Shown in pieces: positions 8,628 through 18,647 of a stretch of 64,000 nt of DNA. The notes beneath the pieces are model-generated. The model was given only the letters and a program-made list of their open reading frames with translations. It was not told where the DNA came from and searched no databases. Positions within the stretch are counted from its first letter, which is position 1. The number at the start of each line of letters is the position of its first letter. The stretch covers positions 434,001 through 498,000 of the forward strand of contig NZ_FNHE01000003.1 of the NCBI RefSeq assembly GCF_900103785.1, given 5' to 3'. Source of the DNA: Geodermatophilus siccatus (lineage in GTDB: Bacteria; Actinomycetota; Actinomycetes; Mycobacteriales; Geodermatophilaceae). A program made the position numbers and the translations under genes.

Positions 8628-9054
8628 ACCGGATGCCCTGCCCAGCCCCCGGCGTGGCGTACGAGCAGCATCCGGAGGAGTCGCCTGGCTGCACGTCGCC
8701 GCGGGGCCACGGAGCCAGGCGGGCCCTGCGCGAACTCCGCCGGGGCCTGGCGCAGCGGCCTGCACCCGTGCCCAGGATCGGCTGCTCGTGATCATCCTGG
8801 TCGGGCTGTGGGTCCTGACGCTGTGAGGTGGCGATGACGCCGGCGTGACACCGACACACCCAGCGCCGGTCCCCGGAGGACGCGGGGCGCGATCCGACGA
8901 GGTCTCTGTGGTGGAGTTCCTCGACGGTGCGGTGACGCTCTCGTGACGTCTCGACCCCACGCTGACGCACGGTGCGGCGGACCGCGCAGAGCGACGGGAC
9001 GACGACACGGGGGCCACACGGCTCCGTGCGCCGGGGACGAGCGGAGGATCCGAC
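8628..9054. other. Intergenic gap, 427 bases, no gene recognised
   Basis: No frame on either strand gives a recognisable protein. A very short frame ending at about 8826 finishes in a hydrophobic run (VIILVGLWVLTL) but lacks a supportable start. The gap presumably holds the promoter of the secreted hydrolase. Confidence 0.4.
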
Positions 9055-10755
9055 ATGACCAGCTCGTCCTGGACCGGCCGGCAGCGGCGCCGCGTCCGCG
9101 CTGCACTGGCCACCATCACCGCCGCGCTGAGCGTGACCCTGCTGGCGCCACCCGCCGGAGCCACGCCGTCGGCGAGCCCCTCCGCCGTCGCGACGCCCAC
9201 CGTGTCCTGGTCGGCATGCCGGGACGGCTTCCAGTGTGCGACGGTGCCGGCCCCACTGGACCACGGGGACCCCCAGGGCGTGCAGATCGGCATCTCGGTG
9301 ATCCGGCTGCCCGCGGGAGAGCCCGATCAGCGCATCGGCTCGCTCCTGCTCAACCCGGGTGGCCCCGGCGGCTCCGGCGTCGACTTCGCCCGCGCCGTCG
9401 CCCAGTTCATGCCGTTGGAGGTGCGGGCCCGCTTCGACATCGTCGGCTTCGACCCCCGCGGGACCAACCTCAGCACGCCGCTGCGCTGCTTCGACACCTT
9501 CGAGCAGGCAGTCGCGATCCTGCCGTCGTTCGCGTACCCGGACACCCCGGCCGAGGAAGAAGCCAAGCGGGTCTCCGACGACGACCTCGGTGCTGCGTGC
9601 GCCAAGCACGGCGACGCCGTTCTCGACCACATGTCCAGCGCCGACGCGGCCCGCGACATGGACCTGCTGCGCGAGGTGCTCGGCGACCAGCAGCTGACCT
9701 ACTGGGGCGTGTCCTACGGCTCGGTGCTCGGGCAGACCTACGCCAACCTGTTCCCCTCGCGGGTCCGGGCCCTCGTCATCGACGGGGTCGTCGACCCGAT
9801 CGCCTGGACCACCGGCCACGGCGAGGAGGCCCTCACCACTCCGATCGGTACCCGCATCGGCAGCGCCGATGGTGCCGCGCGCACCCTCGACGAGTTCTTC
9901 CGGCTGTGCGATGCGGCCGGTCCGGACTGCGCCTTCGGCGGGAACGCGAGTGGGCGGTTCGCAGCGATGGGAGAGCGACTGCGCGGGCACCCGGCCACCC
10001 TCACCGACCCGCTCACCGGCGATGCGTTCACGGTCACCTACAACGACCTGATCGCCATGACGTTGGGCGTGCTGTACGGCCCGTCGATCTGGTCGGACTA
10101 CGCCTCCTTCCTCGCCGGCCTGGAGCAGGATCTCTCGCCTGCCGTGCTGGGGCAGCGCCTGGCCGTCATCCGCTCCGAGCTCGGATTGCCCGGAGCGGCA
10201 CAGGAGGAGTACCCGAACGTCATCGAGGCCCCGCCCGGCGTCGCCTGCTCCGACAGCGTCAACCCGCAGTCCTTCGCGGCATGGCAGTCGGCCGCGGAGA
10301 GCGCCGAGGCGCGGTTCGGCCGCTTCGGCCGGGTCTGGAACTGGACCTGGAGCCCCTGCCGGTCGTGGCCGAGCACCGCCGGGGAGGACCGCTTCCTGGG
10401 TCCGTGGACGGCGCGCACGTCCTCGCCCGTGCTGGTCGTCGGCAACCACTTCGACCCGGCCACGCGTTACCAGGGTGCCGTGGCGGCGTCACAACTGCTG
10501 CCCAACTCGCGGCTGCTGTCCTACGCCGGGTGGGGGCACGCCGCCTACCTCATCGCCGGCAACTTCTGCGTGGACAGCCACGTCACCCGGTACCTGCTGA
10601 CGGGTGAGGTGCCCGCGGTGGGCACCGTGTGCCAGCCCCAGGGGTCGCCGCTCGGACCGACCTCGGCGGCATCGCCCCAGGAGAGTCGAGTCGGCGCGGC
10701 CCTGCGCGCGCTCGCCGTCCCCGAGGCCGTACGCCGCGCGTTGCACGCCCACTGA
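9055..10755 (+). CDS. Secreted alpha/beta hydrolase, tripeptidyl-aminopeptidase type
   Basis: A 566-residue exported serine hydrolase like Streptomyces tripeptidyl aminopeptidases. A signal peptide covers about residues 1-36 (Arg-rich start, hydrophobic core, cleavage near PAGA). The oxyanion region reads LLLNPGGPGGSG. The nucleophile is S220 in GVSYGS. Asp D467 lies in GNHFDPATRY and His H495 in GWGHAAY, both in the C-terminal TAP-like domain (about 420-520), which also has the cysteine pair of FCVDSHV and GTVCQP. The ATG at 9055 follows GGAGGATCCGAC. The likely role is to release short peptides outside the cell. Confidence 0.9.
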   Translation: MTSSSWTGRQRRRVRAALATITAALSVTLLAPPAGATPSASPSAVATPTVSWSACRDGFQCATVPAPLDHGDPQGVQIGISVIRLPAGEPDQRIGSLLLNPGGPGGSGVDFARAVAQFMPLEVRARFDIVGFDPRGTNLSTPLRCFDTFEQAVAILPSFAYPDTPAEEEAKRVSDDDLGAACAKHGDAVLDHMSSADAARDMDLLREVLGDQQLTYWGVSYGSVLGQTYANLFPSRVRALVIDGVVDPIAWTTGHGEEALTTPIGTRIGSADGAARTLDEFFRLCDAAGPDCAFGGNASGRFAAMGERLRGHPATLTDPLTGDAFTVTYNDLIAMTLGVLYGPSIWSDYASFLAGLEQDLSPAVLGQRLAVIRSELGLPGAAQEEYPNVIEAPPGVACSDSVNPQSFAAWQSAAESAEARFGRFGRVWNWTWSPCRSWPSTAGEDRFLGPWTARTSSPVLVVGNHFDPATRYQGAVAASQLLPNSRLLSYAGWGHAAYLIAGNFCVDSHVTRYLLTGEVPAVGTVCQPQGSPLGPTSAASPQESRVGAALRALAVPEAVRRALHAH

Positions 10756-10796
10756 CCAGCCCTGCGCCCTCCAGCAGGATGCGCTCGCTGCCGCCG

Positions 10797-10985
10797 GGCT
10801 GCGAACAGGCGTACACCGACACTGCCTCAGGTGCCCTGGCAGAGCGTCCAGGACCTGCTGGGGCACTTTCACACCCACGTCCCGGGGACACCCCCGTCGT
10901 GTGGCGGCTGGACCGGTTCGGTCGCTCCCTGGTGCATCTCATCGACGCCATCGCCGACCCGCAGGGCCCGGGCATCGGTATGTGA
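10797..10985 (+). pseudogene. Fragment of a serine recombinase (resolvase/invertase family)
   Basis: About 62 codons resemble the N-terminal catalytic domain of DNA invertases: CEQAYTDTASGALAERP followed by GDTPVVWRLDRFGRSLVHLI, which carries the conserved DRxGRS motif of this family. The catalytic Ser region at the normal N-terminus and the DNA-binding C-terminus are missing, and the frame ends at a TGA soon after the motif. It is therefore a remnant of a mobile element. It adjoins the AT-richer methyltransferase gene and lies 1.5 kb from a tRNA gene. Confidence 0.72.
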
Positions 10986-11018
10986 ATGACGAGCAGGACG
11001 TGTCGGGTCTACGGGGAG

Positions 11019-11768
11019 CTATCGTTTGCAGTCCTCGAGAAGAAAAAGGTCTCCATCGACCTCCACGCACTTGGCCTGGTGCTGGCTTCCTACTGCCTGC
11101 AGTAGCGAGTACGGCTGTGGGAAGAACTGCAGATGGAGATCAAATGTGTACTTGTATGGTCGCTGCTTGGGAACGATGATGATCAGGCGGCACCGTGCCA
11201 CTCTGCGCAGCTCTCGTAGCACGGGTTCTATCTGCACCACGTGCTCGAGGGTGTGCGCACATATGACCGTGTCGAAGGAGGCGGCCTTGAACGGGAGCAT
11301 CTCGATGTGGCCCTTGCAGAAATCAACCCTCGGGTGTCTTCTGCTCAAGTCTGGACCGAGGACGAAGTCGACACCGGTGACGGTGTACCTCTCGGCCAGC
11401 CTCCCGGCTAGATACCCTCGTCCGCAACCTGCGTCGAGGACCGTCTTGCCCAGGATGCTCCTGTCGATCTTGTCGAGACAAGCACGATTGATGTCCGTAT
11501 CCCGTTGCACTGACACCGATTGGACCTGCTCGTAGAGCTCAGCCATCTCCTTGGGCGCCATGCCCGGAGCCCGCGACTTGAAGTCCATGAACAGCTCGGC
11601 CTTCTCCCGGAAGACCAGTCGCATGGGAAACGACATGAAGAAGCGGCTGTCTCGAATGAAGGGCGGCAGCAGCTCGTCGAGGCATGAACGCAGTCTGTTG
11701 GAGGCCGATCTGCTCAATCTCAGTGAGATCTTCGATATCGTGTCGCCAATGAGGGTCACGTCGATCAT
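11019..11768 (-). CDS. SAM-dependent methyltransferase, type 11, atypical composition
   Basis: A 249-residue class I methyltransferase. Motif I is VLDAGCGRGYLAGRL (SAM-binding GxGxG-type loop), then VTGVDFVLGPDL (acidic residue after strand 2), IEMLPFKAASFDTVICAHTLEH (motif IV) and ELRRVARCRLIIIVP. An approximately 85-residue N-terminal helical part is unassigned. The ATG at 11768 is well supported by CGGAGG seven bases upstream. Base use is clearly richer in A and T than in every neighbour, with codons rarely used elsewhere in the window, suggesting horizontal transfer. The substrate is unknown. Confidence 0.85.
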   Translation of the reverse strand: MIDVTLIGDTISKISLRLSRSASNRLRSCLDELLPPFIRDSRFFMSFPMRLVFREKAELFMDFKSRAPGMAPKEMAELYEQVQSVSVQRDTDINRACLDKIDRSILGKTVLDAGCGRGYLAGRLAERYTVTGVDFVLGPDLSRRHPRVDFCKGHIEMLPFKAASFDTVICAHTLEHVVQIEPVLRELRRVARCRLIIIVPKQRPYKYTFDLHLQFFPQPYSLLQAVGSQHQAKCVEVDGDLFLLEDCKR

Positions 11769-12449
11769 GGGGCACCTCCGGGGACGTGGCTGAACCTCGT
11801 TATGGATGCCAGCCACGTCGAGCGCAGTATGCCCCAGGTCTTCATAGCCGCGCCAGGGTGCGCTACAAGACCTCATGGGCCCTCTGTCCAACAATGCCGT
11901 CGGGCGCGGCTGAGGGCCTGTCGCGAGAACGCTGTTCTGCGACACGTGGGTCATTCGTGGTGTTCATATCTGTGGCCGCTCGCTGGCTCGCCTCTGACTT
12001 CCTCCCGCCCGATCGTGTTCGACGGCCGGCTCGGCCGCTTCACTGCGACCGTCGGCAAGGTCGTGATCCGATCGGCTCCGGTGCCGCCGGTGCCGGACTG
12101 CCTCAGCCTGCGTCGCAGGTCATCCAGGGGCTCGATGTGGGAAGTCGGCTCGGATGTCCCAGTGGCAGTCAGCAGGCGATCCGAGGATGGACTGGGACAT
12201 GGCGGTCTTCGAGAAGCCTGACGAGGAGTCGTGCAGTCCTGATCTCCCCGGGTCCAGCCAACGGCGCTGGTGCTCTCGTGTGCGTCCCCTCCGTCCCCCC
12301 GCTCCTGGCGCCTCGGGTCTCCCCGTACCGAACGTCTCGGCAAGCGTGGTCGTTGCAGCGGTGGGGGTGATGGCGACAGCCGCTGCAGAGCGCTGCGCGA
12401 AGAGCCGAAGACTCTGATCCAGCTGGACCAGCAGGTCAGAGGTCCGAAG
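11769..12449. other. Intergenic gap, 681 bases, atypical composition, no gene recognised
   Basis: The stretch between the methyltransferase and the tRNA is less GC-rich than average. Short frames occur on both strands, but none resembles a known family or has the third-position bias of real genes here. I looked for a second copy of the tRNA 3' end that would mark an integrated element and saw none. Confidence 0.4.
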
Positions 12450-12522
12450 TGCGCCCGGCAGGGATCGAACCTGCGACCAAGTGCTTAGAAGGCACCTGCT
12501 CTATCCGCTGAGCTACGGGCGC
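12450..12522 (-). tRNA. tRNA-Arg (anticodon TCT)
   Basis: A 73-base cloverleaf on the minus strand. The acceptor stem GCGCCCG pairs with CGGGCGC, followed by discriminator A. The D arm contains AGCTCAGCGGATAGAGC. The anticodon stem encloses the loop CTTCTAA with anticodon TCT, which reads AGA. The T arm is CAGGTTCGATCCCTG. CCA is not encoded. AGA is rare in such GC-rich genomes. Genes like this are common integration targets, and the adjacent recombinase remnant fits that. Confidence 0.95.
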
Positions 12523-12840
12523 TCGGGCTCCGATCATCGCACCTCCGTGGTCGGGCTCCCGCGCTCCCGCCGCTGTCGGCCTGCTGTCGCGGCCCACGAC
12601 GGCCCGGTACACCTCACGGCACGGGTATGGGCGGTGTGCGGACGTCGTCCCCGAGTCGGTCACGGCCGGGAGGGGAACACCGGCGTCCGGCATCCGGCGC
12701 CGAGCCGTCCACAGGCGCTGACCTCGTCCACAGATCCCTCTCCTGCACGGTGCGTGGGTCCACGGCGGCTCAGGGTCCTGGGTGCACCGGCACAGCGCCG
12801 GTCCCCGCCGGACCTGGCGGACAGCCCCCTGAGGAGCACC
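12523..12840. other. Intergenic gap, 318 bases, promoter region of the SSB gene
   Basis: No gene is seen between the tRNA and the SSB paralogue. The end of the stretch carries GAGGAG eight bases before the GTG of the SSB gene. No clear promoter box can be assigned by eye. Confidence 0.4.
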
Positions 12841-13338
12841 GTGAACGACACCCACGTCACCGTCGTCGGCAACGTCGTCGACTCGCCGCGCCGCGTCAGC
12901 CTGGAGAACGGCGCGGTCACCAACTTCCGCCTGGCCTCGACCGCGCGTCGCTTCGACCCCCAGACCCAGGAGTTCGTCGACGCCGGCACCTTCTGGGTCG
13001 ACGTCGAGTGCTGGAACGACCTGTCCGGCAACGTCTCCGGCAGCGTCAGCAAGGGCGATCCGGTCATCGTCCAGGGCACCCTGACCACGCACAGCTGGGA
13101 GAGCGAGAACGGTCGGCGCAGCACGCCCCGCATCCGCGCCGCCGTAGTGGGCCACAACCTGGCGCGCGGCGTCGGGGTGTTCAGGCGAAGCCGGTCGGCC
13201 CGTCCCGCGGAGCCGGTGCCGGCCCCGGCGCACCCGGGGGACGAGGAGTTGGTGCGCGGTCGGGACTACGAGGCCGGTCCCGAGACGTTGCACTCCGTGG
13301 ACACCGCCGACCTCGCCACGGAGCCCGCGCACACCTGA
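12841..13338 (+). CDS. Single-stranded DNA-binding protein paralogue (OB fold)
   Basis: A 165-residue SSB-family protein. The OB fold covers residues 1-105 (VTVVGNVVDSPRRVSLENG, FWVDVECWNDLSGNVSGSV, GDPVIVQGTLTTHSW). The start GTG at 12841 follows GAGGAG. The C-terminus (VDTADLATEPAHT) lacks the acidic DDDIPF-type tip by which housekeeping SSB recruits partner proteins, so this is probably an accessory SSB, as in actinobacteria with two SSB genes. It lies just upstream of ettA, as in Mycobacterium tuberculosis (Rv2478c/Rv2477c, from memory). Confidence 0.85.
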   Translation: MNDTHVTVVGNVVDSPRRVSLENGAVTNFRLASTARRFDPQTQEFVDAGTFWVDVECWNDLSGNVSGSVSKGDPVIVQGTLTTHSWESENGRRSTPRIRAAVVGHNLARGVGVFRRSRSARPAEPVPAPAHPGDEELVRGRDYEAGPETLHSVDTADLATEPAHT

Positions 13339-13377
13339 GCGCCCGGGCTGGGAGGATCGGAGGGGAGAACGCACGGG

Positions 13378-13403
13378 GGCGGGCCGGCACCGGCCGGCCC
13401 GCC
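13378..13403 (+). terminator. GC-rich hairpin after the SSB gene
   Basis: A perfect 10-bp inverted repeat (GGCGGGCCGG and CCGGCCCGCC) with a 6-base loop lies 40 bases after the SSB stop. There is no T tract, which is common for actinobacterial terminators. It also lies just upstream of ettA and could instead act as an attenuator. Confidence 0.5.
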
Positions 13404-13439
13404 CGCCACTCGCGAACCGACGGAAGGCCTCGAAGCCCA

Positions 13440-15110
<1,671 letters not shown>

Positions 15111-15119
15111 CGTGGGGAT

Positions 15120-15149
15120 GGCCGGCCGGAGCACCTGCTCCGGCCGGCC
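15120..15149 (+). terminator. Perfect GC-rich hairpin after ettA
   Basis: Ten bases past the ettA stop lies a 30-base near-perfect palindrome (14-base arms GGCCGGCCGGAGCA and its complement around CC). No T run follows. The position and the strength of the stem suggest transcription termination. Confidence 0.65.
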
Positions 15150-15209
15150 GTCGCCCGTCTGCGCCACCACCCCCGGCCGCCGGGCCGCCGGCCGGGCCGA
15201 TGCGGCAGG

Positions 15210-15635
15210 GTGTCGGGCGTGAGGCACACCGTGCAGGTCCCCATGCGCTGGTCGGACATGGACGCCTACGGCCACGTCAACAACGTCGTCTTCCTGACGT
15301 ACTTCGAGATGGCCCGCGTCGACCTCTTCTTCGACCGGGCCTCGCTGGAGGAGCAGACCGGCCTGCGGCGGGGGACCGTCGTCGCCGCCCACGACGTCCA
15401 GTACCGGCTGCCGGTGGTCTACTCCCGCGACCCGCTCGACGTGCAGATCTGGGTCTCCGGCATCCGGGCCGCCGCCTTCACCTGCCACTACGAGCTGTCC
15501 GACCACGGGCGTCGGGCGGTCACCGGCAGCACCCTGCTGGTGCCCTTCGACTTCGCCATCGAGCGGCCGCGGCGGCTCACCCCGGCCGAGAAGGCCTTCC
15601 TCGCCCGCTACGCCGACGAGCAGCCCGCGGACTGA
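15210..15635 (+). CDS. Acyl-CoA thioesterase, hotdog fold (4HBT)
   Basis: A 141-residue hotdog-fold thioesterase. The motif RWSDMDAYGHVNNVVFLTYFEMAR contains the Asp and the HVNN turn typical of 4-hydroxybenzoyl-CoA-type thioesterases. Then come VVAAHDVQYRLPVVY and TGSTLLVPFDF. It hydrolyses some acyl-CoA; the substrate is unknown. The start GTG at 15210 was used; another GTG at 15219 is equally possible. It lies downstream of ettA, as Rv2475c does in mycobacteria (from memory). It converges with the YccF gene. Confidence 0.88.
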   Translation: MSGVRHTVQVPMRWSDMDAYGHVNNVVFLTYFEMARVDLFFDRASLEEQTGLRRGTVVAAHDVQYRLPVVYSRDPLDVQIWVSGIRAAAFTCHYELSDHGRRAVTGSTLLVPFDFAIERPRRLTPAEKAFLARYADEQPAD

Positions 15636-15645
15636 GCCCCGGTCC

Positions 15646-16086
15646 TCAGCCGACCGGCGCGCCGTGCACCACGCCGCCGCCGGCGTGCAGCCAGTCCCGC
15701 GGCTGATCGGTCCCCACGACCCGCTTGCCCAGCGGGAACAGCCCCACCGCGGCCAGCCTGAACGAGGCGACCCCGAACGGGATGCCGATGATCGTCACGC
15801 AGAAGGCGATGCCCGCCAGGACGTGGACCAGCGCCAGCCACCAGCCGGCGACGAGGAACCACACGAGGTTGCCCACGGCCGAGGCCACCCCGGCGCCGGG
15901 CGCGCGCACCGTCGTCCGGCCGAAGGGCCAGACGACGAAGCCGGCCAGGCGGAAGGCGGCGATCCCGAAGGGGATGGTGACGACCAGCAGGCAGGCGATC
16001 AGCCCGGCCAACGCGTAGGCCAGGGCGAGCAGCCACCCGTGCAGGACCAGCCACACCAGGTTGAGCAGCGTCCGGAGTCCGTCCAC
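15646..16086 (-). CDS. YccF-domain membrane protein
   Basis: A 146-residue inner-membrane protein made of two similar YccF units. Each has a hydrophobic span followed by the IPFGxAxFRLA motif: TIPFGIAAFRLAGFVVWPFGR in the first half and GIPFGVASFRLAAVGLFPLGK in the second. Four membrane segments are likely. The molecular function of the family is unknown. The start GTG at 16086 gives the usual N-terminus VDGLRTLLNLVWLVLHGW. It is separate from the biotin operon upstream by 87 bases. Confidence 0.85.
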   Translation of the reverse strand: MDGLRTLLNLVWLVLHGWLLALAYALAGLIACLLVVTIPFGIAAFRLAGFVVWPFGRTTVRAPGAGVASAVGNLVWFLVAGWWLALVHVLAGIAFCVTIIGIPFGVASFRLAAVGLFPLGKRVVGTDQPRDWLHAGGGVVHGAPVG

Positions 16087-16172
16087 ACCTGTTCGACGGA
16101 CCTGGGAACCGCCCGGTTCCCCGACGCTCGTCCCCTGCCCACAGGACGGGGCAGGGGGGAGCCTTCCGGGGG

Positions 16173-16709
16173 TTAGCCGTTGACGATCCGCGGCACGGGG
16201 CGGTCGGCGCCGGTGGGCGCGCCCCGCCGCGCGGCCTCCTCCTCGGACACCGGCCGCACCACGGCACCCTCCGCGACGGGCGCCCCGGAGAAGACCGCCG
16301 CGTTGATGCCGCCGCGGTGCACCATCGCCTTGACCAGCCGGGCGCCGGTCAGCCGCTCCAGGTGCGTGCACGGCGGACAGCGCTTCACGCCGAACAGCAG
16401 CGCGTCGCCGACGGCGAACCAGCGGCCCACCAGTGCGGGCAGGTCGACGCCCGCGGTCACCAGGTTCCGTCGGGTGTCGCCCGGGGTCAGCGGCACGCCC
16501 ACCTCGTCGGCGACCGCGGCGACGTCCGCGGCGTCGATCAGCGTCAGCTGCTTCTCCAGGTCGGGGTACTGCGCCCACGTCCCGCCGCCCAGCGCGTAGC
16601 GGTCGCCCTCCAACCCGCGACCGGCGAGCAGCTGGGCCGAGGGCACCCGCCGCATCGGCGCGGCCGCCTCGGATGTCAGCCAGATCCCGGTCAGCACGCC
16701 GCCGTCCAT
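16173..16709 (-). CDS. MOSC-domain protein
   Basis: A 178-residue MOSC (molybdenum cofactor sulfurase C-terminal) domain protein. Seen features are GRGLEGDRYALG near residue 30, DTRRNLVTAGVDLPALVGRWFAVGDALLFGV, and KRCPPCTHLE, with the conserved cysteine expected to bind or transfer sulfur. Family members bind sulfur or sulfurated Mo cofactor; the exact role is unknown. The ATG at 16709 overlaps the bioN stop and follows GAGGAGGACG, so it is translationally coupled to the biotin transporter genes. It could link cofactor sulfur handling to biotin uptake, but that is inference. Confidence 0.88.
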   Translation of the reverse strand: MDGGVLTGIWLTSEAAAPMRRVPSAQLLAGRGLEGDRYALGGGTWAQYPDLEKQLTLIDAADVAAVADEVGVPLTPGDTRRNLVTAGVDLPALVGRWFAVGDALLFGVKRCPPCTHLERLTGARLVKAMVHRGGINAAVFSGAPVAEGAVVRPVSEEEAARRGAPTGADRPVPRIVNG

Positions 16710-17350
16710 CACGTCCTCCTCGGCCGGTGCGCCGGCACGTCGTCCGCACCCCGCGCGTCCAGCGCCTCGCTCACGTCGTGGGCCATCTGCAGCAGCTGCA
16801 CCAGCAGCGGGGCGACCGTCGTCCGCAGGGCCCGCACCCCCCGGGGCGCACCGCCCCGGGCCGCCTGCGCCGCGCGGATCCGGTCGGCCCGCTCGACCAG
16901 CACCGGGATGAACCGCAGCGCCATCGCGATCAGCAGGCCCACCCGCTGCGGCCGCCCCCCGACCAGTCGCAGCGGCGCGCAGAGCCGCTCGACCACCGCC
17001 ACCATCTCGGTCACCCGCGTCGTCGCCGTCACCACCGCCGCCGCCAGCACCAGGGTGAGCAGCCGCAGCACGGTGTGCGCACCGGAGGCCACGTCGGTGG
17101 TCAGCGCGTGCACGACGAGGAGCGCGAGCAGGAACCACCGCAGCGCCCACGCCTGCCGGGCGAGCACGGCGACCGGGAGCCGGGCCACGCCCAGCCCCAC
17201 GGCCAGCGTGCCCACGAGCGCGGCGCCGGCCACCGTCAGCGTCGGCCGGGCGAAGAGCAGGACGGCGAGCGCGGCCAGGCACAGCAGCTTGACCCCGGCC
17301 GACAGCCGGTGCACGGGGCTGGCCACCGGCACGTACAGCGGGAGGGTCAC
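16709..17350 (-). CDS. bioN: Energy-coupling factor transmembrane protein (BioN/EcfT)
   Basis: A 213-residue T component of an ECF-type vitamin transporter. Five or so membrane spans are visible (for example LLCLAALAVLLFA, WFLLALLVVHALT). The cytoplasmic coupling helices carry the two Ala-Arg-Gly-type motifs that contact the ATPases: AAQAARGGAPRG and SEALDARGADDVP. The start GTG at 17350 overlaps the bioM stop in GTGA form. It sits between bioM and the MOSC gene. Confidence 0.9.
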   Translation of the reverse strand: MTLPLYVPVASPVHRLSAGVKLLCLAALAVLLFARPTLTVAGAALVGTLAVGLGVARLPVAVLARQAWALRWFLLALLVVHALTTDVASGAHTVLRLLTLVLAAAVVTATTRVTEMVAVVERLCAPLRLVGGRPQRVGLLIAMALRFIPVLVERADRIRAAQAARGGAPRGVRALRTTVAPLLVQLLQMAHDVSEALDARGADDVPAHRPRRT

Positions 17351-18087
17351 CGGTGCTCCATGAGCGCGCGGTAGGTGGCCACCGCCGGACCCGGGGGAGC
17401 GTCCTCGACGACCCGGCCGCCGTCGACCACCAGCACCCGGTCGAAGCCGTCGAGCAGGTCCAGCTGGTGGGTCACCACGACGACCTGCTGCTCGAGCCCG
17501 GCGATCAGCTCGGCGACGCGGCGGGCGTTCACCAGGTCCAGCAGCGTCGTCGGCTCGTCGAACACGATCCGGGCCGGCCGCATGACCAGCACCCCGGCGA
17601 TGGCGAGCAGCTGCTTCTGGCCGCCGGAGAGCAGGTGCGCCGGGTGGTCGGCGTGCCCGGCCAGGCCGTAGCGCTCCAGCACCTCGGCGACCCGGGCAGC
17701 CCGCTCGTCGGGGGGCACGCCCTGGTTCTCCAACCCGTAGGCGACGTCCTCGGCGACGGTCGGGTGCACGATCTGCGCGTCGGGGTCCTGGAAGACGAAC
17801 CCGACCCGGCGGCGCACCGCGCGCACCTGCGTGCGGGTGTCCAGCCCGTCGACCAGCACCTGCCCGTCGGTGGGCACCACCAGCCCGTTGAGCAGCCGGG
17901 CGAAGGTGCTCTTGCCCGAGCCGTTGGCGCCGACCACGCCGACGCGCGGTTCGGTCAGCCGGAGGTCGATGCCCTCGAGCACCACCCGGTCGCCGTACCG
18001 GTGCCCGACCCCGCGGAGCTCGATGCCGCGACCCGGGTCGGCGACGTCGACTGCTGCGGGCGCGGCACCGGGACGGCGGAACCTCAC
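17347..18087 (-). CDS. bioM: Biotin ECF transporter ATP-binding protein (BioM/EcfA)
   Basis: A 246-residue ABC ATPase of the energy-coupling-factor class. Walker A GANGSGKST, Q-loop FVFQDPDAQIVHPTVAEDVAYG (the extended ECF Q-helix), signature LSGGQKQLLAIAGVL, Walker B ARIVFDEPTTLLD and switch His in VVVVTHQLDLL are all present. One ATPase gene only, so a BioM2NY-type complex with a homodimer is likely. The start GTG at 18087 overlaps the bioY stop (GTGA). Confidence 0.92.
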   Translation of the reverse strand: MRFRRPGAAPAAVDVADPGRGIELRGVGHRYGDRVVLEGIDLRLTEPRVGVVGANGSGKSTFARLLNGLVVPTDGQVLVDGLDTRTQVRAVRRRVGFVFQDPDAQIVHPTVAEDVAYGLENQGVPPDERAARVAEVLERYGLAGHADHPAHLLSGGQKQLLAIAGVLVMRPARIVFDEPTTLLDLVNARRVAELIAGLEQQVVVVTHQLDLLDGFDRVLVVDGGRVVEDAPPGPAVATYRALMEHR

Positions 18088-18647
18088 CGGGCGCCGGCGG
18101 CCCGGCGAGGACGCTCGATGACCGGGTAGCTGCGCCGCACCACGTCGGCGATGGCCGCGGCGACGAAGGCCTTGAACAGGTCCCCGGGGATGAACGGCAG
18201 GGCGCCGCCGGTCACCGCCGCGGTCCAGGACAGCCCGGCGACGGCCTTGAGCACCGGCACGCCCACCGCGTAGATGACGACGATGCCACCCACGACGTTG
18301 ATCAACGTGCCACGCAGGACGTTGTAGCGGTCCCAGGCCCGCTCGGTCAGCCAGCCGATGACGAACGCGGCCACCGGCCAGCTGTAGAGGTAGCCGGCCG
18401 TGGTGCCGACGAAGGGCGCCAGGCCACCGGCGCCGCTGGCCAGCAGCGGCAGCCCGAGCGCGACCAGCACGAGGAACAGCAGGACGGCGAGGAAGCCACG
18501 GCGGGCCCCCAGCACGGCCCCGGCGAGCATCACGCCGAGCGTCTGGGCGGTGATCGGCACCGGGCCCACGGGGATGGCCGGGATCGTCCCGAGCACGGCG
18601 ATCACCGCCGCGAAGAGGGCGACGTAGGCGAGGTCCCTGGTCTTCAC
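18084..18647 (-). CDS. bioY: Biotin transporter substrate-binding subunit BioY
   Basis: A 187-residue S component for biotin uptake, with about six membrane spans. Characteristic segments are VGPVPITAQTLGVMLAGAVLG, LGLPLLASGAGGLAPFVGTTAGYLYSWP and a C-terminal region ALPFIPGDLFKAFVAAAIAD. The start GTG at 18647 follows GGAGGAGACTGCC. It leads the operon bioY-bioM-bioN-MOSC, whose members overlap by a few bases. I could not identify a biotin repressor site upstream by eye. Confidence 0.93.
   Translation of the reverse strand: MKTRDLAYVALFAAVIAVLGTIPAIPVGPVPITAQTLGVMLAGAVLGARRGFLAVLLFLVLVALGLPLLASGAGGLAPFVGTTAGYLYSWPVAAFVIGWLTERAWDRYNVLRGTLINVVGGIVVIYAVGVPVLKAVAGLSWTAAVTGGALPFIPGDLFKAFVAAAIADVVRRSYPVIERPRRAAGAR

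Noticed and set aside
11769-12522. Attachment-site duplication of the tRNA-Arg 3' end
   Set aside because: No second copy of the T-arm/acceptor sequence was found by eye between 10.7 and 12.5 kb.
12436-12600. Minus-strand frame with ARAPVAQRIEQVPSKHLVAG
   Set aside because: This is the tRNA-Arg gene read as protein, a common artefact.
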